DNA of 55,213 bases from Clostridiales bacterium (GTDB taxonomy: Bacteria; Bacillota; Clostridia; Oscillospirales; CAG-272), in assembly GCA_016288155.1 (NCBI GenBank), contig JAEEYP010000026.1, positions 1-55,213 on the forward strand, given 5' to 3'. Below the pieces are notes generated by a model. That model made no database searches. It had not been told where the DNA came from and worked only from the letters and a program-made list of their open reading frames with translations. Positions within the stretch are counted from its first letter, which is position 1, and every line of letters begins with the position of its first letter. Positions 52,223-55,213 of the stretch are shown here, one piece after another. A program made the position numbers and the translations under genes.

Positions 52223-53368
52223 TTAACCGAAATACTCTTGCATTAAGCTGTCGAACAGCATCTGCGTTTTATCAAGTGCTTTTTGCACAGCATATTTTGA
52301 TTTGTCGACTTGAGTGACAAATAAATCAAATGCTTCTTGTTCCTCTATTGAAGGTAAAAGAATCATTGTATTGTTAGCATTCGTTATAGTATAGGTCCCA
52401 ACTGTTGATACATTGGCGGTAGCTTCGATTTGATTACGAACAAAATCAGTATTGTATTGCTCCATAATAAATCGCACACTACATAATCCTTTATTCTTAA
52501 ACCACAATGTGTTGCCGTCCTTGAAATAGAAACGATCATTTGGTTGAACTATATAACAAATACCAAGTGTGCCAACACCAGTAACCATCATGTCACCTGC
52601 TTTGGGGACCCCATATTTCGCCGTATATTGTTCGTATAATTCCTCTTCAATGAATAAGTCGTTATCAACAAAGCCATTTTTTGACAGTTTGACTATTTCT
52701 CGAGCCCTATAAAATGGTACCCCTTCACTGCGCCATTCAGACTCAAATACACGTTTACTCGAACCGACATCAAACAATTCGGAAATCGGAACAATTGGGT
52801 ATCCTTTAGGATTTACTGTCGGATCCCCAAACATCTCAACAAACCGGGCTTTGACAAGATCGTCGAGAAGTTGGAGTTCTGTTTTGCGTTTATTGATAAC
52901 TGATACAATGTGGTTAAATGTTTCGGTTATATTTCGCTGTTCTTCTATTGAAGGACATTCGATTTCAACAGCCTTTAAGTCGGAACTGTTAGCGCGCGGC
53001 ATTTTAGCGCCGCTTGTTTTTTCATTTATGTAAGACACAAAATGCGGCGACCTTAAAAAGTACGTTAGGTATTCTCTTGTAATTATGTTTGTGTTGGGCT
53101 TGAGTGGGAGCATTTCAGATGTTGCATAGCCAGATCGATCAGGAATCACAACTTTGTTGAGATAAGGACGAAGTTTTGAATACAAAACGTTATTTGTATC
53201 AAATACAATCGTTGATGCCCCGATCTCTTCAGAAGGAACATAGAGATATTCGATTATACTTCCTGTATTGCTTTCGACCATATCCAAGTTGAGAAGCCAG
53301 TACTGTTCGCTTTTTGCGATTGTACCTTGCTTTATCGGGGCTATATCACCCAGTTTGTATTTTCCCAT
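52223..53368 (-). CDS. hsdS: Type I restriction specificity subunit HsdS, copy 2
   Basis: 381 aa. Begins MGKYKLGDIAPIKQGTIAKS; conserved spacer LLDDLVKARFVEMFGD near residue 195; second recognition domain from PISELFDVGSSKRVF; end ALDKTQMLFDSLMQEYFG. The recognition domains differ from copy 1, so it should target another sequence. AT-rich. ATG 53368 has CGGAG upstream; the 27 extra codons to 53449 overlap the Fic gene and are unlikely. Placed upstream of hsdM, an unusual order. Confidence 0.92.
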   Translation of the reverse strand: MGKYKLGDIAPIKQGTIAKSEQYWLLNLDMVESNTGSIIEYLYVPSEEIGASTIVFDTNNVLYSKLRPYLNKVVIPDRSGYATSEMLPLKPNTNIITREYLTYFLRSPHFVSYINEKTSGAKMPRANSSDLKAVEIECPSIEEQRNITETFNHIVSVINKRKTELQLLDDLVKARFVEMFGDPTVNPKGYPIVPISELFDVGSSKRVFESEWRSEGVPFYRAREIVKLSKNGFVDNDLFIEEELYEQYTAKYGVPKAGDMMVTGVGTLGICYIVQPNDRFYFKDGNTLWFKNKGLCSVRFIMEQYNTDFVRNQIEATANVSTVGTYTITNANNTMILLPSIEEQEAFDLFVTQVDKSKYAVQKALDKTQMLFDSLMQEYFG

Positions 53369-53435
53369 ACAATAACTCCGTGTGAATTTGGCATGTTTTT
53401 TTTTCGCCGTTGTTGAAGCCGACTTTTCCTCCACC

Positions 53436-54491
53436 TCACTCCCGATCATGGTCCCACACGTATTTCGTATATCTCCCGCCGCCGAGCTTGACGATCTGCC
53501 CGCTCCGCAAAAGCTCGCTCAGCGCGCGCTGCACCGTCACCTGACTGACGTCCGGGCACTTCGTCATGATCTCCGCTTTCGTGATCGGTCCGACCGTTTC
53601 CCGGATGGCCTCCCGGATCCTGTCCGTTTTGGAAGCGCCCCCGGCGATCAGCGCCGCGCGGCTTTCAAATTCGCGGTATGCGGCGACGATGACGCCGAGC
53701 ATATACCGCACGAACGGCGTATAGTCGTTTTCCCCTTCGTGCCAGCCGTCGGAGCTTTCCTGCAGCGCCTCGTAATACGTTTCCTTGCTGTCGGCGATGA
53801 GCTTTTCGATGCTGACGTACCTGCCGACCTCATATCCCGCGCGGTAAAGGAGGAGAAGCGTGAGCAGGCGGCTCATGCGCCCGTTTCCGTCGTTGAACGG
53901 GTGGATGCAGAGAAAATCGAGGATGAACATCGGGATCAGCGCCAGCGCGTCGACGGCGTCGTCGTGCAGCGCGGCGTCATACGCGGCGCAGATCGCGTTC
54001 ATGTATTCCGTCGTCTCCCATGCGGCGACCGGCTGAAAACGAACGACTCTCGTGCCGTCGGCACGTTCCTCCGCGATCACGTTATCGCTGTTTTTATAAC
54101 TGCCGCCGACGGACGGTCCCGAGAACTTGAACAGATCGCGGTGGAGCTGCAGGATCACGTTCGAGCGGGGCGCGATGTATGGATGGTTTTCGTGGATCAG
54201 GGAAAGGACGTCGCGGTATCCGGCGATCTTTCTCTCGTCCCGCGTTTTCGGCCGGGTCTTTTCCCGAACGATCTTCTGAAGCCGTTCGTCTGACGTGCGG
54301 ATCCCTTCGATTTTGTTGGAAGCGTCGGTACTCTGGATCTTGGCGATCTCGACCAGCCGCGTCAGCGCGGCGGCGCCGCCGTCCGCGATTTGCCGCTGCC
54401 TGCCCTTGTATTCATGGATCGCCGTCAGCTGCGCCACGATATCGGCGGACAGCAGCCGTTTGTATTCGTTTGTATAGTCAAAGCCTCTCAT
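53436..54491 (-). CDS. Fic family protein with C-terminal winged helix
   Basis: 351 aa. The Fic motif HPFNDGNGRMSR (near residue 205) is intact, so AMP or another nucleotide moiety can in principle be transferred to proteins. An N-terminal inhibitory helix motif of the S-x-x-x-E-G type is visible in DASNKIEGI, so activity is probably held off in cis. The C-terminal ~70 residues (TKAEIMTKCPDVSQVTVQRA) look like a winged-helix DNA-binding domain. GGAGGTCCCCC precedes ATG 54491. First gene of the minus-strand run into hsdS and hsdM; may act as a regulator or toxin-like component of the island. Confidence 0.92.
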   Translation of the reverse strand: MRGFDYTNEYKRLLSADIVAQLTAIHEYKGRQRQIADGGAAALTRLVEIAKIQSTDASNKIEGIRTSDERLQKIVREKTRPKTRDERKIAGYRDVLSLIHENHPYIAPRSNVILQLHRDLFKFSGPSVGGSYKNSDNVIAEERADGTRVVRFQPVAAWETTEYMNAICAAYDAALHDDAVDALALIPMFILDFLCIHPFNDGNGRMSRLLTLLLLYRAGYEVGRYVSIEKLIADSKETYYEALQESSDGWHEGENDYTPFVRYMLGVIVAAYREFESRAALIAGGASKTDRIREAIRETVGPITKAEIMTKCPDVSQVTVQRALSELLRSGQIVKLGGGRYTKYVWDHDRE

Positions 54492-54537
54492 GGGGGACCT
54501 CCGGCGCAATTTGATCATTGTTCGGCATCATGATGTT

Positions 54538-54566
54538 ATTATACCACTGCCATCTCTGCCTGTCAA
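54538..54566 (-). promoter_or_regulatory. Promoter of the Fic/hsdS/hsdM transcript
   Basis: Minus strand TTGACA (54561-54566), 17-bp spacer, consensus TATAAT (54538-54543). A near-perfect sigma-A promoter. Confidence 0.85.
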
Positions 54567-54690
54567 TAGAACAACTATATCAAAATATTATAAAATGATA
54601 AAATTGAGCGTCCAAAAAGAAAAAGGGGAGATCTATGATTGGCCGTTCTTTCCGGGCACCTTTTTCCATAATGGCTCACAAAACGCGTTC

Positions 54691-54757
54691 GGTGACGGCG
54701 GTGACGGGGTGACGGCTGAAATGACAGCGAGAAAAAGTGGTTGTCAGCCGTCACCTT
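54691..54757. repeat. Hairpin repeat copy 1 (GGTGACGGCTGA family)
   Basis: Contains GGTGACGGCTGA and downstream TCAGCCGTCACC, a 12-bp stem with a ~24-nt loop, preceded by GTGACGGCGGTGACGGG. Shares ~70 bp with 55038-55104. Lies in the 634-bp gap 54492-55125. Confidence 0.8.
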
Positions 54758-54934
54758 TCTATTCCCTGTCGGAACGGTCGCCGCCGTGTTGGCCCTGTGT
54801 CGCCGAATGACGTGGACGGAGGCATAGTTGCCCGTCGGGAGAGCTGGAGGCGGAGAGGCCGCCGTCGGCGCGCTGTGGCCGCAGGCGCTTCATGACCATG
54901 TTTTCTCTGCCGTTTTTCCGATTTCCCCGCGAGA

Positions 54935-54952
54935 TGTAGCTCATGAGCTACA
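54935..54952. promoter_or_regulatory. 18-bp perfect palindrome, putative operator
   Basis: TGTAGCTCATGAGCTACA, ending 26 bp upstream of the -35 box of the promoter at 54979-55007. A dimeric regulator site is likely. Confidence 0.6.
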
Positions 54953-54978
54953 ATACGAAAAACAATGAAAAATTTCTC

Positions 54979-55007
54979 TTGACAAGTACCAAAACATCTG
55001 CTACAAT
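54979..55007 (+). promoter_or_regulatory. Promoter of the GNAT gene at the window edge
   Basis: TTGACA (54979-54984), 17-bp spacer, TACAAT (55002-55007). Transcript would carry hairpin repeat copy 2 in its leader. Confidence 0.85.
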
Positions 55008-55037
55008 ATAGAACAAGCGTTCGATTTGGCGGGCGCG

Positions 55038-55104
55038 GATGACGGCGGTGACGGGGTGACGGCTGAAACGATAGCGAGAAAGTACGGGATTCAGCTGTCA
55101 CCTT
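55038..55104 (+). repeat. Hairpin repeat copy 2, in the GNAT 5' leader
   Basis: GGTGACGGCTGA pairs with TCAGCTGTCACC. Compared with copy 1, the single change in the 3' arm turns a G-C pair into G-U, so the RNA stem is kept although the loop has diverged. Sits between transcription start and ribosome site (AACGGAGG at 55112). Confidence 0.7.
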
Positions 55105-55125
55105 GCAAAAACAACGGAGGATTCC

Positions 55126-55213
55126 ATGCTGCAGATAAGAATCGGCACGACCGGCGATTTTGACAGGATCATGGAGATCTATCGATACGCGCAGGACTTC
55201 ATGATCCGGACGG
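55126..55213 (+). CDS. GNAT family acetyltransferase, 5' end only
   Basis: The first 29 codons are inside the window: LQIRIGTTGDFDRIMEIYRY then AQDFMIRT. This opening (R-x-x-T-x-x-D-x-x-x-I-M-x-I-Y plus FM-x-R/K-T) is typical of Firmicutes GNAT acetyltransferases. AACGGAGG lies 6 bp before the ATG. The gene runs off the right edge, so the acetyl-CoA site cannot be checked. Confidence 0.75.
   Translation, partial: MLQIRIGTTGDFDRIMEIYRYAQDFMIRT

Overview
The window looks like part of a high-GC Clostridia chromosome, most likely an uncultured gut Oscillospirales-type Firmicute. The evidence is strong AGGAGG-type ribosome sites, many sigma-A promoters (TTGACA-17-TATAAT), lipoboxes of the LAAC type, ABC/AbrB and large serine recombinase families typical of Firmicutes, and dispersed GC-rich hairpin repeats of a kind I associate with gut Clostridia. 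The taxonomic call is inference from style; there is no rRNA or tRNA gene here to anchor it.

Layout. (1) 1-426: repeat-rich non-coding DNA. (2) 427-12470: an AraC-type regulator diverges from a tandem array of seven paralogous solute-binding lipoproteins. Each carries an EF-hand-like DxDGDG loop, and no permease or ATPase is adjacent. (3) 12.5-20.2 kb: housekeeping and sugar genes. These are a DUF1080 protein, a NagB-like deaminase, an AbrB-like regulator with a two-gene ABC exporter, a GNAT enzyme with a CE15-like esterase, a metallophosphoesterase, a HAD phosphatase and a membrane-anchored MerR regulator. (4) 20.2-25.4 kb: a minus-strand operon of a GH106-like glycosidase (disrupted), a sugar-phosphate isomerase-like protein and a metallo-beta-lactamase-fold hydrolase, preceded by a small membrane protein. 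(5) 25.5-29.9 kb: a visibly AT-richer three-gene island (lipoprotein, two-module ABC-2-like membrane protein, membrane-anchored protein) bracketed by two similar perfect hairpins. (6) 30.0-35.5 kb: a GH38-like glycosidase, a transglutaminase-like lipoprotein and an alkaline-phosphatase-fold hydrolase. (7) 35.6-40.0 kb: a plus-strand operon of DUF4298, an MDR dehydrogenase, a Gfo/Idh/MocA oxidoreductase (interrupted by a stop), an NAD epimerase and a quinone-reductase-like MDR. (8) 40.1-54.5 kb: a rearranged type I restriction-modification region with two hsdR genes (one lacking its C-terminal domain), a large serine recombinase, a DUF559 gene, one hsdM, two hsdS, a truncated rhuM, and a Fic protein. 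(9) 54.5-55.2 kb: hairpin repeats, a palindrome, a promoter and the start of a GNAT gene running off the edge.

Functional picture. Regions 2-7 read as glycan and sugar-acid use: capture lipoproteins, glycosidases, an esterase, isomerases and oxidoreductases. Three of their genes are broken by three different lesions: a 26-bp tandem duplication, a nonsense codon and a one-base frameshift. Region 8 looks like a defence island in flux. It holds duplicated subunits and remnants of neighbouring genes at the duplication edges. Direct repeats also follow each hsdS, which could let specificity subunits be exchanged or lost.

The two things I would look at first are the seven-gene lipoprotein array, whose N-termini and bodies have different phylogenies, and the duplicated type I locus with its gene-tail remnants. 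I found no CRISPR array, rRNA or convincing intact tRNA.
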